Source: Methylophaga marina
GTDB taxonomy: Bacteria > Pseudomonadota > Gammaproteobacteria > Nitrosococcales > Methylophagaceae
Assembly (NCBI RefSeq): GCF_030296755.1
Contig: NZ_AP027741.1
Span: 682,001-746,000 of the forward strand
Length of the DNA stretch: 64,000 nucleotides
Direction: 5' to 3'
Positions 20,893 through 33,782 of this stretch are shown here, piece after piece. Under the pieces are notes generated by a model, which did not search any database, was not told where the DNA came from, and saw nothing but the letters and a program-made list of their open reading frames with translations. How positions within the stretch are numbered: the first letter of the stretch is position 1; every line of letters begins with the position of its first letter. The position numbers and the translations under genes are program-made.

Positions 20893-21522
20893 TGGTTCTA
20901 GAAGCAGCAGCTGACGGGTAGAGGCCTAATTGCTCAATTAAACTGATGACCGCATCAGGCAAGAGGTAGCGTACATCTCGTCCCTGCTCTAATGCATCAC
21001 GAATCGCTGTGGCCGAAATTGACATTTGTGTCACCGATACTGACCAGATTTTCCCAGCACTTAATTGACTGTCTTGTTTTTGAGCCTGATGAGTTTCATA
21101 AAATGTTTGTAACTCATCGCTCATCAACAAGGCTTCGTCTGCGCGCTGCATCACCACAATATGGGCTAGCTCAATAATCTGTTGCCAGCGAGACCAGCTT
21201 GGCAAGCTACAAAAGGCATCCGTCCCCATCAATATAAACAGCGGATTGTCTGGAAAATCTTCTCGCAAACTGAGCAAAGTATCCACGCTATAAGATGGTC
21301 CATCTCTGCCTAACTCACGATCATCGACAACCAGTTTCGGGTGATTCTTAATCGCCAGTTCCAGCATCATCCGCCGTTGTTTTGCCGTGGCAACAGGTTC
21401 GATACGATGAGGTGGAATGGCACACGGTATCAAACGTAAGTGATCCAGATTCAACTGCTCGACAACATCCAAGCCAGTGCGTAAATGCCCAAAATGCACA
21501 GGGTCAAAAGTCCCCCTAACAT
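20885..21522 (-). CDS. nadD: Nicotinate-nucleotide adenylyltransferase NadD (one frame break)
   Basis: NadD makes nicotinate adenine dinucleotide, the step before NAD synthetase. The motif MLGGTFDPVHFGHLR is split: the frame downstream begins at HFGHLR, and its first half lies in another frame up to a G5 run (plus-strand CCCCC 21512-21516). One more base restores the full motif from the ATG at 21522, giving 212 residues. The C-terminal motif is ISATAIRDALEQGRDVRYLLP. It lies 13 bp after proA, an order seen in pseudomonads. Confidence 0.94.
21512..21516 (-). other. Probable one-base sequencing deletion in nadD
   Basis: The plus-strand run CCCCC encodes GG of the nucleotide-binding motif. Restoring a sixth base gives GGTFDPVHFGH, the invariant start of NadD proteins. 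Confidence 0.85.
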
Positions 21523-21535
21523 CCCTATGGCTGGT

Positions 21536-22792
21536 TTATTTTCTGATCTGGCCACTACCTAATACTATCCATTTTTGTGACGTTAACCCTTCAAGTCCTA
21601 CTGGTCCACGTGCATGAATTTTATCTGTCGAAATACCGATTTCCGCTCCGAGACCATATTCAAAGCCATCTGCAAAGCGAGTTGACGCATTCACCATCAC
21701 AGAACTTGAATCGACTTCGGCCAGGAATTGTCTCGAGCGCTGATAATCTTGAGTAATGATCGACTCCGTATGACCTGAACTATGCGTATTGATATGTGCT
21801 ATTGCCGCATCAATATCTTCAACGATTTTAATTGACAAGATAGGCGCCAGATATTCCGTATCCCAATCTTCTGCTGTCGCTTTGTTGATGTCAGGTAAAA
21901 TCTCCAGAGTACGCTCACAGCCTCGCAACTCAACGCCTTCTTCAGCATATTTGACTGCTAAACGAGGCAACACGGCATTGGCTTCATCAGCGGCGACCAA
22001 GAGTGTTTCCATGGCATTGCATACGCCGTAGCGATGACATTTGGCATTCAAGGCGATGTTTTCAGCCATATCCAGATCAGCGCCTTTATCGATGTACACA
22101 TGACAAATACCATCAAGGTGTTTAATCACAGGTACTCTGGCGTCTTGACTGATACGTTCAATCAGCCCCTTACCACCTCTGGGTACAATGACATCCACAT
22201 ACTCTGACATGGTAATCAGGGCGCCTACAGCCTCGCGATCCGTCGTTTCCACCACTTGAATCACTGTCTCGGGTAAACCGACCAGGTTTAGACCTCGTTG
22301 AATACATGCCGCAATGGCCTGATTCGAGTGAATAGCTTCACTACCGCCGCGTAATATGGTCGCATTACCGGACTTCAAGCACAGCGCCGCCGCATCCGCT
22401 GTCACATTCGGCCTAGATTCATAAATGATACCAACCACACCGAGCGGTACACGCATCTTGCCTAATTGAATACCTGAAGGACGATAAGTCATTTCGCTCA
22501 CTTCCCCCACAGGATCAGGCAATGCTGCTATTTGTTCCAGGCCTTCAGCCATCGATTCAATGCGAGCATCTGTCAATGTCAGTCTGTCCAGCAAAGCAGC
22601 ATCGAGGCCTTTGTCTTGTCCAGCTTTCAAATCACGCTCATTTTCTTGCTTTAATGATTCGGCATTCGCACGAATATCAGTAGCAATGGCCAATAAAGCA
22701 CGATTCTTAATATCTGTACCTGCACTCGCCAGTTTGCGGCTGGCTGACCGCGCTTGCCGACCTAATGTGTGCATATAATCAGCGATGTTCAA
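21536..22792 (-). CDS. proA: Gamma-glutamyl phosphate reductase
   Basis: ProA reduces gamma-glutamyl phosphate to glutamate semialdehyde in proline synthesis. The 418 residues match E. coli ProA (417). The aldehyde-dehydrogenase-type catalytic cysteine is in [16 protein letters not shown]. Other conserved blocks are [27 protein letters not shown] (cofactor region) and [19 protein letters not shown] at the end. The gene fits tightly between holA (no gap) and nadD. Confidence 0.97.
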   Translation of the reverse strand: MNIADYMHTLGRQARSASRKLASAGTDIKNRALLAIATDIRANAESLKQENERDLKAGQDKGLDAALLDRLTLTDARIESMAEGLEQIAALPDPVGEVSEMTYRPSGIQLGKMRVPLGVVGIIYESRPNVTADAAALCLKSGNATILRGGSEAIHSNQAIAACIQRGLNLVGLPETVIQVVETTDREAVGALITMSEYVDVIVPRGGKGLIERISQDARVPVIKHLDGICHVYIDKGADLDMAENIALNAKCHRYGVCNAMETLLVAADEANAVLPRLAVKYAEEGVELRGCERTLEILPDINKATAEDWDTEYLAPILSIKIVEDIDAAIAHINTHSSGHTESIITQDYQRSRQFLAEVDSSSVMVNASTRFADGFEYGLGAEIGISTDKIHARGPVGLEGLTSQKWIVLGSGQIRK

Positions 22793-23834
22793 TTAAGCAC
22801 TCCTTTCCAATATTTTTGTTGGTATATCGATGCCCGAAGCGCCTAAACAGAGTGTTTCCAGGAGACGCCATGGACAGTGTTTAGTCATACCTTTTGCTGC
22901 TTGATCAATATCAGACATTTGCTGCAAAAAAGATTGCCAGCGGGTATGGCTGTAGCGCTCTATGGCTTGTCGCATTACCGCTTTATTTTTATCCCATACC
23001 GGCGGTTTTTGAGAGGCAAAGACACGTTCCAAAGACTCACCAGAAGCCCATTGCGCTGACATATCGACCACGCGTTGCAGTGACCAACTGACAGCGGAGA
23101 AAACAGCCAGAATATCAATACCTTCTGCGCGTAGACGAGATAGTATACGTGGGATTCGTGCATGCTGTCCTGCAAACACAGCATCCATCAGACCAAATGC
23201 CTCAAACTTAGCATTATCAGCTACGGAGGCTAATACTAAGGCTTCATCAATCTGCCCATCAAGACTCAGTAAAGACAACTTTTCGATTTCTTGTGCGGCC
23301 GCAAATAAATTGCCCTCTACGCGTTCAGCAATCAAGGTAGCGATTTTAGGATCACTTTTTAAGCCTTTGGCCTGCATGCGTTGACTCACCCATTGAGGGA
23401 GTTGAGCTAAGGCAACTGGCCAGACAGGAATAGTGACACCTAACTTGTCCAGTTCGGTAAACCACTTGGCTTTCTGTGAGCGCGCATCAATTTTGCCACT
23501 GATGATTAATAGCGTCGTATCCTGCGGAGGATTGGAAGCAAATTTCCTCAATGCTTCCCCCCTCTTTACCTGGACTACCGGATGGCAGGCGAATTTCGAT
23601 CAGTCGCTGGCTGGCAAATAAAGAGAGACTCTGCTCTTGCCATTTAATCTGAGACCAGTCGAAACGTCCTTCAATATTCCAGACTTCCCGCTCATTAGCA
23701 CCGGCCTGACGAATCTGTTGACGAATGGTATCAGCGGCCTCTTCAATCAGTAATGCTTCTTCACCAAATAAGAGGTAAACAGGGTTGAGTGAAGCCGATA
23801 AATGAGTGTTTAACTGTTCGAGTCTTATCCGCAT
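22793..23834 (-). CDS. holA: DNA polymerase III delta subunit HolA (one frame break)
   Basis: Delta opens the beta sliding clamp as part of the clamp loader. The N-terminal part MRIRLEQLNTHL...PVYLLFGEEALLIEEAADTIR is typical. The frame then shifts at a G6 run (plus-strand C6, 23558-23563). Removing one G joins GSPGKEG to EALRKFASNPPQDTTLLI and gives 346 residues, against 343 in E. coli. This is the only one of the frame breaks that needs a base removed. It is flanked by lptE and proA. Confidence 0.93.
23558..23563 (-). other. Probable one-base sequencing insertion in holA
   Basis: The plus-strand run C6 is one base too long for the HolA frame. The upper frame sits at 0 and the lower at 2 modulo 3, which fits one surplus base or two missing ones. 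Confidence 0.75.
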
Positions 23835-23837
23835 TGT

Positions 23838-24335
23838 TTACTTCATTGCTGATAGTCGTCTCAGCACATTCTGAACCATCTGTTTATTCAAATCATCTCG
23901 GATGACGGCTTGTTGTTCACTCATCGCTAATAGCTGATTACGGTCAAACTGATAATCGCGTCTAGCTTGAACCGTAATCACATCACTCATAGGTTCACCG
24001 TCAGGCGAAGAGACTTTGAAAGAAAAACGGGTTTCTAACTCATACTCTGTCACTTTGGCATCTGAACCAACAGACAACACATTCTGATCAAACACATTTT
24101 CCACGACCGTCATCACGGCTGCACCTTCTCGATAAGTATCCAGTACATGAATGCCGTTACGCGTCATGGCACGTTTTAATTGCAAGCCGAATGAATCTTG
24201 TCGTATGTTCAATCCTTGAATATAGATGGTTTTGAGTGTTTCTGGCACATTGGCTTCACCACGCAATTGAAAACCGCATGCTGTTAAGGTCAACATCAAC
24301 ACACCAGTCATCAAACTCATCATTACACGATTCAT
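23838..24335 (-). CDS. lptE: LPS-assembly lipoprotein LptE
   Basis: LptE plugs the LptD barrel and delivers LPS to the outer-membrane surface. The 165-residue protein starts with a lipoprotein signal ending in the lipobox LTAC, followed directly by GFQLRGEANVPETLKTIYIQG, the typical LptE start. The pattern ARRDYQFDRNQLLAMSEQQAVIRDDLNKQMVQNVLRRL is the usual C-terminal part. It lies between leuS and holA, as in E. coli. Confidence 0.95.
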   Translation of the reverse strand: MNRVMMSLMTGVLMLTLTACGFQLRGEANVPETLKTIYIQGLNIRQDSFGLQLKRAMTRNGIHVLDTYREGAAVMTVVENVFDQNVLSVGSDAKVTEYELETRFSFKVSSPDGEPMSDVITVQARRDYQFDRNQLLAMSEQQAVIRDDLNKQMVQNVLRRLSAMK

Positions 24336-24350
24336 TTTTTTATCCTTATG

Positions 24351-26816
<2,466 letters not shown>

Positions 26817-26897
26817 TTAAATCAGGGACTTGAAAAGCGCTAAGCATAACTCAGCAAGAGCAGGGCTCAAAATAATCTGTCGTTTTGCTTAGCTAAA

Positions 26898-26930
26898 AAA
26901 TAAAAGCAGCTAAATCAGCTGCTTTTATTT
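26898..26930. terminator. Rho-independent terminator
   Basis: Perfect 14-bp arms (26898-26911 and 26917-26930, AAATAAAAGCAGCT and its complement) flank a 5-nt loop, with A- and T-rich ends. It lies 30 bp past the stop of the minus-strand ferredoxin gene and isolates it from leuS. Confidence 0.88.
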
Positions 26931-26959
26931 CGTGGAGATAGCGTGGAAATAATTCAGTG

Positions 26960-27217
<258 letters not shown>

Positions 27218-27253
27218 TTACTCCAGTAACTTTATAATATTATTTTAGCGTGC

Positions 27254-27742
27254 TTAGTCTTGGGCCGGCAATTTGCGTTTCAAGGCTTCTTGAACACAAG
27301 GCGCAACAAATTCAGAGACATCACCGCCTAATACAGCAATTTCTTTTACCAGTGTTGAAGAGACAAAGCTCAAATTCTCTGCTGGGGTGAGAAATAACGT
27401 TTCTACTTTTGATTGCATTCGGCGATTCATTGTGGCCAATTGCAATTCATATTCAAAATCTGAGACGGCCCGCAAACCACGAATGATAACATTCGCGCCC
27501 ATACTCAATGCTTCATTCACCAGCAGGCCTTTAAATCCACTTACCTCAACATTCTCAATACCCAGCGTCGCTTTTTTCACTAACTCCACGCGTTCATCGA
27601 GACTGAACATGGGTTGCTTTCCCGGATTAATTGCCACAGCCACAATAATGCGTTCAAATAATGGTGAAGCACGCTTAATGAGATCAATGTGCCCGTATGT
27701 AATAGGATCAAACGTACCTGGGTATATCGCAACGGTACTCAA
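27254..27742 (-). CDS. coaD: Phosphopantetheine adenylyltransferase
   Basis: CoaD makes dephospho-CoA from 4'-phosphopantetheine. The 162 residues match the family. The nucleotidyltransferase motif is [19 protein letters not shown], and the C-terminal substrate loop is [21 protein letters not shown]. With the rsmD frame repaired, the rsmD stop overlaps the coaD start by 4 bp. Confidence 0.97.
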   Translation of the reverse strand: MSTVAIYPGTFDPITYGHIDLIKRASPLFERIIVAVAINPGKQPMFSLDERVELVKKATLGIENVEVSGFKGLLVNEALSMGANVIIRGLRAVSDFEYELQLATMNRRMQSKVETLFLTPAENLSFVSSTLVKEIAVLGGDVSEFVAPCVQEALKRKLPAQD

Positions 27743-28328
27743 TCTTGTTCTCCAGCATGAAATTCAAATAAGCAGTATTTTACATCACCTGCTTTTTTTC
27801 TTTCAATAAATGCCATGAAGTGGGTAATATCGGCATATCTTGCTTGGCAGGATACTCCAAATATATTAATGCCCCCTGACTTAAAATCCCTTGTGACACT
27901 AAATTTTCCGCTGTATCGGTCCATAAATCTGCCTGGTATGGCGGATCAATAAACACGATATCAAAAGGTATTGTTGATTCGATGATGGCCTGATTTGCCG
28001 AACTGTTTTTGATAACACAGTTTGACGCCTTCAGCGTGTCTGCATTCTGCTTAAGCTGCAAAAAAGCCTGTTGGTTATTTTCTATCAACACCACTTCTGC
28101 AGCACCTCTTGATGCCGCTTCGAAACCTAATGCACCACTACCTGCAAACAGGTCGAGACAACGACTGCCCCCCATAGACGGCTGCAACCAATTAAATATC
28201 GTTTCTCTCGTACGATCACTAGTGGGTCTCAATCCCTCGACTTCTGGGAAGGTGAGTTTTCTACCTCGCCAAACGCCACCGATAATTCTCAGCGAATTCG
28301 TTCTAGCCTTATTATTCTGTTTCGCCAC
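27739..28328 (-). CDS. rsmD: 16S rRNA (guanine966-N2)-methyltransferase RsmD (one frame break)
   Basis: RsmD methylates G966 of 16S rRNA. The start [26 protein letters not shown], the SAM site [18 protein letters not shown] and the catalytic motif FIDPPY are all present. As given, the protein stops at 27780. One extra base at the T7 run 27793-27799 extends it through [13 protein letters not shown] to 27739. The full length is 196 residues, and the gene then overlaps coaD by 4 bp, as expected. Confidence 0.94.
27793..27799 (-). other. Probable one-base sequencing deletion in rsmD
   Basis: This is a T7 run. An eighth T restores the conserved RsmD C-terminus and the overlap with coaD. Confidence 0.8.
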
Positions 28329-29615
28329 CCACTAATACCGTTAACATGTTGTCTGCGTGAACGCGTCGTTTAAACGCCTCTTTTATATCCGCCACGGTGA
28401 CAGCATTAACCTTATCGTTAAAGCTATCCAGGTAATCCAGTGGCAAGTTATAAAAGCCTATCATAGAAAGATAATCAGCGATCTTGCTATTACTATCCAC
28501 TCTCAATGCAAACCCACCGGTAATATTTTGCTTAGCCGCTGTTAGCTGTGCTTGTGATGGTCCGTTTTTGATGTACGTATTTAATGTATCTTTCAGAACC
28601 TTAAGGGCTTGCTCAGCTTGATCGTTGCGAGTCTGTAAGCCAAACACATAAGGACCGGATTGTTGCATAGGGCTAAAATAACTATAAACCCCATACGTTA
28701 ATCCACGCTTTTCTCGTACTTCATCACTCAAAATGGAGACTAACCCACTTCCTCCCAAAATATGATTACCAACATAGAGCGGGAAATAATCAGGGTCATC
28801 ACGGCTGATGCCGACTTGTCCCATCATGATTGTGGTTTGTGAGGATGGAAACGGTAAAACGATCTCTTTATCCTGATTAAATGAACTCACAACCGGCAAT
28901 TCAGGAGCTGCTGTTCCACTTTTCAGATCAACAGTTAACCGTGTGGCTAACTGCTGTGCTTGTGACTTGCTTACATCACCGACAATGACGACCACCGCAT
29001 TTTTTGCGACATAATATTGCTGATAAAACGCCTTCAAATCAGCCAGATTGATTTTTTCAACGCTAACCGTATCTCCTGCAGGCATTTGAGCGTAGGGATG
29101 CTCACCATAGAGTTCTTGAAAAAAGTTCTTGTTGCCAAACTTTTTGGTGATTGTTTTTCAGCCTGAAGGCCTGTTAACAGCTGTTGTTTGATACGTAGAA
29201 ATGACGTTTCAGGAAAGCTTGGTGACGACAGTATTTTTGCAAACATATTGACTGAGGTATCGAAGGCATTCGGATCTGTCAATGTACGCAAGCTCAGAAT
29301 GGCCATATCTCGCTGAGAGCTTGCACTGTAGTTTGCACCGACTGATGAGAAGGCATCAGCAATGGCATCCGCATCTAAATCAGCCGCGCCCTCATCAAGC
29401 ATGGCATTAGTCAGCTTTGCCAGACCTGGGTGGTCAGCATCTCTTGCTGCTCCGGCATTGAATACAATATTGATGTCCACCATTGGTAGTTCAGGTGCAT
29501 TGACAAAATACACGCTAGCACCATTTTCAGTCGTCCACTTTTGAATGTCAGGTGAGGCAAAGACACTAGAACTGACAGTGAGTGTGATGAAAAAAATCCA
29601 TTTTTTAATGGACAT
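28312..29615 (-). CDS. M16-family peptidase-like protein without zinc motif (one frame break)
   Basis: This is an exported insulinase-like (M16) protein with signal peptide MSIKKWIFFITLTVSSSVFA. The place of the zinc motif reads DHPGLAKLTNAMLDEG, so HxxEH is absent and the subunit is probably non-catalytic. The second M16 domain (VVIVGDVSKSQAQQLA, GLTYGVYSYFSP) is intact. The frame breaks at the A6 run 29119-29124. One base joins ATRTFF to QELYGEHPYAQMPAGD and gives 434 residues. It follows the active M16 gene with an 11-bp overlap, and the pair probably forms a heterodimer. The ATG 29615 is preferred over 29651, which lies before the signal peptide. Confidence 0.88.
29119..29124 (-). other. 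Probable one-base sequencing deletion in the inactive M16 gene
   Basis: This is an A6 run on the plus strand. One added base restores LYGEHPYA, a stretch conserved in M16 proteases. Confidence 0.78.
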
Positions 29616-30978
29616 ATTGACCTCCAGCAGATGAAACAGGACGATGACCATCCAGCGGTAAAGGCACTAGTTCGCCCACCGTTAATAGATCATTGTTGAA
29701 ATATTTATTGGCAACGGCCTGAACTTGTTCAGCAGTTACCGCATTGATGTTGTCGACATATTGTTCACCCACTTGCCAGTCGACACCAATGGTTTCCAAC
29801 ATACCAATCTGCATGGCTTGGTAAAACACACTATCTTTTTCATACACAGCATTGGCCACAACTTGTGCTTTCACACGTGCTAGCTCTTCATGACTGACAG
29901 GCTGATTTTTTAGTTGAGAAATCTGCTCGATAATCGCTTTTTTCAAATCATCAACGGACTTCTCATTTGCTGGCGTTCCCACAACGATAAATAAATCAGA
30001 GAGGCGTGAAAACAGACTATTGCCAGCGCCAACACTGGCAGCTACCTGTTGTTCACGCACGAGTTGTTTAGCAAATCGCGCGCTGTTACCACCATCCAAA
30101 ACATTAGCTAAAACTTCAAGCGCGTAGGGCTCCCATTCCTGGTCTTTATCAACCGTTGTCACCGAAGGTACTTTCCAGCCCATCATCAGGTAAGGTAATT
30201 CTGCCGGTGCTTTCACCTCTACTTGCCTCAAACCTTTTTGAGTTATCTCTACCTGAGGTTTCAATGCTGCAATTTTTTCCGCTTTCAATGGACCAAAATA
30301 TTTTTTGGCTAAGGCCAGAACGGCTTTAGGTGAAACATCTCCCACTACCACAAGAGTAGCGTTATTGGGTGCATACCATTTTTTATACCAGGCACGTAAG
30401 TCTTCTGCTTGATAATGCTTAATATCATTCATCCAACCAATCACTGGCCAATGGTATGGACTACTGACAAAGGCTGCAGCACTGAATTGTTCTCTCAGCA
30501 GAGATTGAGGATTATCATCGGTGCGCATTCGGCGCTCTTCAGTCACGACTTCCCGTTCTTTTAATAACTCCTCAGGGTCAATAATTAAATTGCGCATTCT
30601 GTCTGCTTCATGTTTGAAACTGACTTCTAATCTATCTTTGTGGAGCTTCTGAAAATAGGCCGTATAATCTTGTCCTGTAAATGCATTTTGCTCGCCGCCA
30701 TTCTCAGCAATGATATGAGAAAACTCATTTGGTTCAAGATGTTTAGTCCCCTTAAACATCATATGTTCCAGCATGTGCGATATCCCCGTTATACCGTTAT
30801 GCTCGTAGCTTGACCCCACTTTGTACCAGACTTGTGAAACGACCACAGGCGCACGGTGATCTTCTTTAACTATCAGCTTCAGTCCATTCTCCAACTGAAA
30901 CTCACTCACGTTTGCCAAAGCCACCATGGGTAAGAAAAAAACAACCCAAGCCACATTTTTTATATTCAGCATCTGCAT
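29605..30978 (-). CDS. M16-family zinc protease, active subunit
   Basis: The 457-residue exported protease has a signal peptide (LNIKNVAWVVFFLPMVALA) and the inverted zinc motif HMLEH in GISHMLEHMMFKGT, with the distal glutamate region EADRMRNLIIDPEELLKEREVVTEERRMR. It resembles the processing-peptidase/PqqL group. It is the first gene of a run M16-M16-rsmD-coaD-ferredoxin and diverges from ftsY. Confidence 0.92.
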   Translation of the reverse strand: MQMLNIKNVAWVVFFLPMVALANVSEFQLENGLKLIVKEDHRAPVVVSQVWYKVGSSYEHNGITGISHMLEHMMFKGTKHLEPNEFSHIIAENGGEQNAFTGQDYTAYFQKLHKDRLEVSFKHEADRMRNLIIDPEELLKEREVVTEERRMRTDDNPQSLLREQFSAAAFVSSPYHWPVIGWMNDIKHYQAEDLRAWYKKWYAPNNATLVVVGDVSPKAVLALAKKYFGPLKAEKIAALKPQVEITQKGLRQVEVKAPAELPYLMMGWKVPSVTTVDKDQEWEPYALEVLANVLDGGNSARFAKQLVREQQVAASVGAGNSLFSRLSDLFIVVGTPANEKSVDDLKKAIIEQISQLKNQPVSHEELARVKAQVVANAVYEKDSVFYQAMQIGMLETIGVDWQVGEQYVDNINAVTAEQVQAVANKYFNNDLLTVGELVPLPLDGHRPVSSAGGQYVH

Positions 30979-31037
30979 CTCTTTTTTTGTAACGCGTGAT
31001 AAGATTTACCGTCGAAGTTTAACGACAAGCAGAGAAT

Positions 31038-32108
31038 ATGTTTAGTTTCCTTAAAAGAAAGTCCAAAACACCCGAATCAGACGCGCCTATCGCTGAAGAT
31101 AATGTTGTTGAAAAATCACCAGAATTATCTGCTTCAGAAGAGCAGACAAAAGATACAAGTGAGACAAAGTCTCAACCTGGTTTTTTCAGCCGTCTTAAGC
31201 AAGGTCTGAGCCGAACCAGCAGCAAGCTGACTGATGGCTTTGCCAATTTAATCCTTGGCCGTAAAACTATTGATGATGATCTACTTGAAGAGCTCGAAAC
31301 ACAGCTGTTAACAGCAGACCTTGGTGTTGAGGCAACCAGTCGCATCATCAATGATCTCACCCAACGTGTAGCACGCAAACAACTTAACGATGTGGAAGCA
31401 CTCTTTACCGCCATGCGTGAGGATATGATCAGTATTCTTGAGCCCAGTAGCCAGCCACTTGAATTACCGGAAAACTCCGACGGTCCATACGTCATACTAA
31501 TGGTAGGAATAAACGGCGTAGGCAAAACCACTACGATAGGTAAACTCGCTAAGCAATTTCAACAGCAAGGTAAAAAAGTCATGTTGGCTGCTGGCGACAC
31601 GTTCCGTGCGGCGGCTGTAGAGCAATTACAAGTCTGGGGGGAACGCAATAATATCCCGGTCATTGCACAAAAGACCGGAGCAGACTCGGCTTCTGTTATT
31701 TTCGATGGACTGCAGGCTGCTAAAGCACGAAATATGGATATTCTTATCGCCGATACAGCAGGTCGACTTCACACCCAGTCAAATCTTATGGAAGAGTTAA
31801 AAAAAGTGAAACGCGTGATGGGTAAAGTCGATGAAAGTGCGCCCCATGAAGTCATGTTAGTGCTTGATGCCGGTACAGGACAGAACGCACTTCAACAGGC
31901 CCAACAGTTTCAACAATCTGTTGGTGTCAGTGGTATCACACTAACTAAACTCGATGGTACAGCAAAAGGCGGCATCATTTTTGCCATCGCTAACAAAACC
32001 AAACTACCTATCCGTTACATTGGTGTGGGTGAAAAAATAGATGATTTACGTCCATTTAATGCCACTGATTTTGTCGATGCTTTGCTGGGAAAAGAAGAGA
32101 TTAAATGA
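31038..32108 (+). CDS. ftsY: Signal recognition particle receptor FtsY
   Basis: FtsY is the SRP receptor GTPase that docks ribosomes translating membrane proteins at the inner membrane. A short acidic A-domain (about 1-55) precedes the NG domain. The G1 motif is GINGVGKTTTIGKLAKQF, G3 is DTAGR and G4 is TKLDGTAKGG. The 356 residues are shorter than E. coli because of the reduced A-domain. It leads ftsY-ftsE-ftsX-rpoH and overlaps ftsE by 4 bp. Its partner 4.5S RNA is also encoded in this window. Confidence 0.97.
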   Translation: MFSFLKRKSKTPESDAPIAEDNVVEKSPELSASEEQTKDTSETKSQPGFFSRLKQGLSRTSSKLTDGFANLILGRKTIDDDLLEELETQLLTADLGVEATSRIINDLTQRVARKQLNDVEALFTAMREDMISILEPSSQPLELPENSDGPYVILMVGINGVGKTTTIGKLAKQFQQQGKKVMLAAGDTFRAAAVEQLQVWGERNNIPVIAQKTGADSASVIFDGLQAAKARNMDILIADTAGRLHTQSNLMEELKKVKRVMGKVDESAPHEVMLVLDAGTGQNALQQAQQFQQSVGVSGITLTKLDGTAKGGIIFAIANKTKLPIRYIGVGEKIDDLRPFNATDFVDALLGKEEIK

Positions 32109-32755
32109 TTCGTTTTACTGACGTTTACAAACGCTATACCAATCAGCATGAAGCACTATCCGGACTCAGTTTTGAGCTAGACAAGGGCGAAATGGCTTTC
32201 CTTACCGGTCACTCAGGTGCAGGCAAAAGTACGCTACTAAAACTGATTGCCCTGATCGAGCGAAGCACACATGGGCAAGTATGGGTAAACAATCAAAACC
32301 TGACACGACTGCCTAAGTGGAAAGTGCCGTACTACCGTCGTAAGATCGGCTTAGTATTTCAGGACCATAATCTGCTACATGATCGAACTGTTTTCGACAA
32401 TGTTGCTTTGCCTTTAATCATAGCCGGTGAAAATCATCGTGAGATCGGACGACGCGTCAGGGCGGCTTTGGATAAAGTGAACCTGCTGGGCAAAGAACGT
32501 AATCTGCCTATTGCCTTGTCCGGAGGTGAACAACAACGCGTCGGTATTGCCAGAGCCGTTGTCAACAGACCTCCAGTACTACTGGCCGATGAACCGACGG
32601 GTAATCTGGATCCTGAACTTTCTAGAGAAATCATGCATCTTTTTGAACAGTTTAATCAGGTCGGCGTCACCGTATTTATCGCCAGTCATGATCATGAATT
32701 AATCAGCACTATGCCCTATCGTCAGCTTACTCTACATCAAGGACGTCTTGCCTGA
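32105..32755 (+). CDS. ftsE: Cell division ATP-binding protein FtsE
   Basis: FtsE is the ABC ATPase of the FtsEX complex that activates septal peptidoglycan hydrolases. The 216 residues show Walker A GHSGAGKSTLLKL, signature LSGGEQQRVGIARA and Walker B VLLADEPTGNLD. It begins inside the end of ftsY and runs into ftsX. Confidence 0.97.
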   Translation: MIRFTDVYKRYTNQHEALSGLSFELDKGEMAFLTGHSGAGKSTLLKLIALIERSTHGQVWVNNQNLTRLPKWKVPYYRRKIGLVFQDHNLLHDRTVFDNVALPLIIAGENHREIGRRVRAALDKVNLLGKERNLPIALSGGEQQRVGIARAVVNRPPVLLADEPTGNLDPELSREIMHLFEQFNQVGVTVFIASHDHELISTMPYRQLTLHQGRLA

Positions 32756-32756
32756 T

Positions 32757-33683
32757 ATGTTGTCATTCAACCTACCCAATTATCTTTTAAGACACCTACA
32801 GGTGATGCTGTACAGTCTGGGACAGTTGTCCAGAACACCTGTTGCCAGTGTTATGACGGTTCTGGTCATCGGTATTGCTTTAGCGTTACCCGCTGGTCTT
32901 TATGTATTACTGAAGAATGTAGAACAAGTGGCAGGACAGTGGGATGATGCCAGTCAGATCTCTTTGTTTTTAAAACCTGGTACTAATGATGCACGAGGCA
33001 AACAACTCGCTGAACAATTACTCGCCTGGCCGGATGTCACCGCCGTCGATTATCATTCTGCCAAGCAGTCATTGGAAGAGTTTAGACATTTATCTGGCTT
33101 AGATGACATTCTTGATAGCTTGCCAACCAATCCTTTGCCACCGGTTATCATCATCAAACCCAAAGAAACCGAGCATGAAGAGGCTATTCAGGGCTTACTT
33201 GAGCGCTTGCAAAATATGCAAGAAGTGGATCTGGCACAACTTGATATGGCCTGGTTAAAACGACTTAAATCTATCAATCAAACTGGTCAGAGAGGGATCA
33301 CCATTCTTGCCGTCCTCTTGTCACTAAGCGTATTACTTGTCATTGGTAACACTATCCGCTTGGCAATATTAAATCGACAAACCGAAATACGCGTCATAAA
33401 ACTTGTAGGTGGTACTAACGCGTTTGTCAGACGCCCTTTCCTCTATACAGGGTTTTGGTACGGTTTTTTTGGGGGTGCGATTGCCTGGTTAACATTACTC
33501 ATAGCTCTAATTGCCATCAATGGCCCCATTTCCAGACTGACGGCACTCTATGACAGTCAGTTTTCGCTACAATGGATGCTAGGACAGATGTTTCTCTCCC
33601 TGCCACTTTTTGGTCTGTTTTTGGGTGTTTTAGGGGCATGGTTAGCTGTAGGTAGACACCTTAATGACATTGAACCAACTTAG
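32757..33683 (+). CDS. ftsX: Cell division protein FtsX
   Basis: FtsX is the membrane subunit of FtsEX. It has an N-terminal cytoplasmic stretch, a first membrane segment (VASVMTVLVIGIALALPAGLYVLL), a periplasmic loop, and three further membrane segments including ILAVLLSLSVLLVIGNTIRLAIL, followed by the motif EIRVIKLVGGTNAFVRRPFLYTG. The start is uncertain. The ATG at 32757 just follows the ftsE stop, but a TTG at 32748 is closer to AAGGA and would overlap ftsE. Confidence 0.94.
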   Translation: MLSFNLPNYLLRHLQVMLYSLGQLSRTPVASVMTVLVIGIALALPAGLYVLLKNVEQVAGQWDDASQISLFLKPGTNDARGKQLAEQLLAWPDVTAVDYHSAKQSLEEFRHLSGLDDILDSLPTNPLPPVIIIKPKETEHEEAIQGLLERLQNMQEVDLAQLDMAWLKRLKSINQTGQRGITILAVLLSLSVLLVIGNTIRLAILNRQTEIRVIKLVGGTNAFVRRPFLYTGFWYGFFGGAIAWLTLLIALIAINGPISRLTALYDSQFSLQWMLGQMFLSLPLFGLFLGVLGAWLAVGRHLNDIEPT

Positions 33684-33724
33684 TATCGAAACAGGAACTT
33701 TTTCCAAAAATACGCTTCTTATAG

Positions 33725-33751
33725 TTGACACTAATCCTTTAGTGATATGAT
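33725..33751 (+). promoter_or_regulatory. Sigma-70 type promoter of rpoH
   Basis: TTGACA (33725-33730) is followed after 15 bp by TATGAT (33746-33751). The spacer is short, and TGATTA at a 17-bp spacing is an alternative -10. A Shine-Dalgarno sequence AGGAGA precedes the rpoH ATG at 33783. Confidence 0.5.
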
Positions 33752-33782
33752 TAAAGGAATGACTCTCAGGAGACTGTAATAA

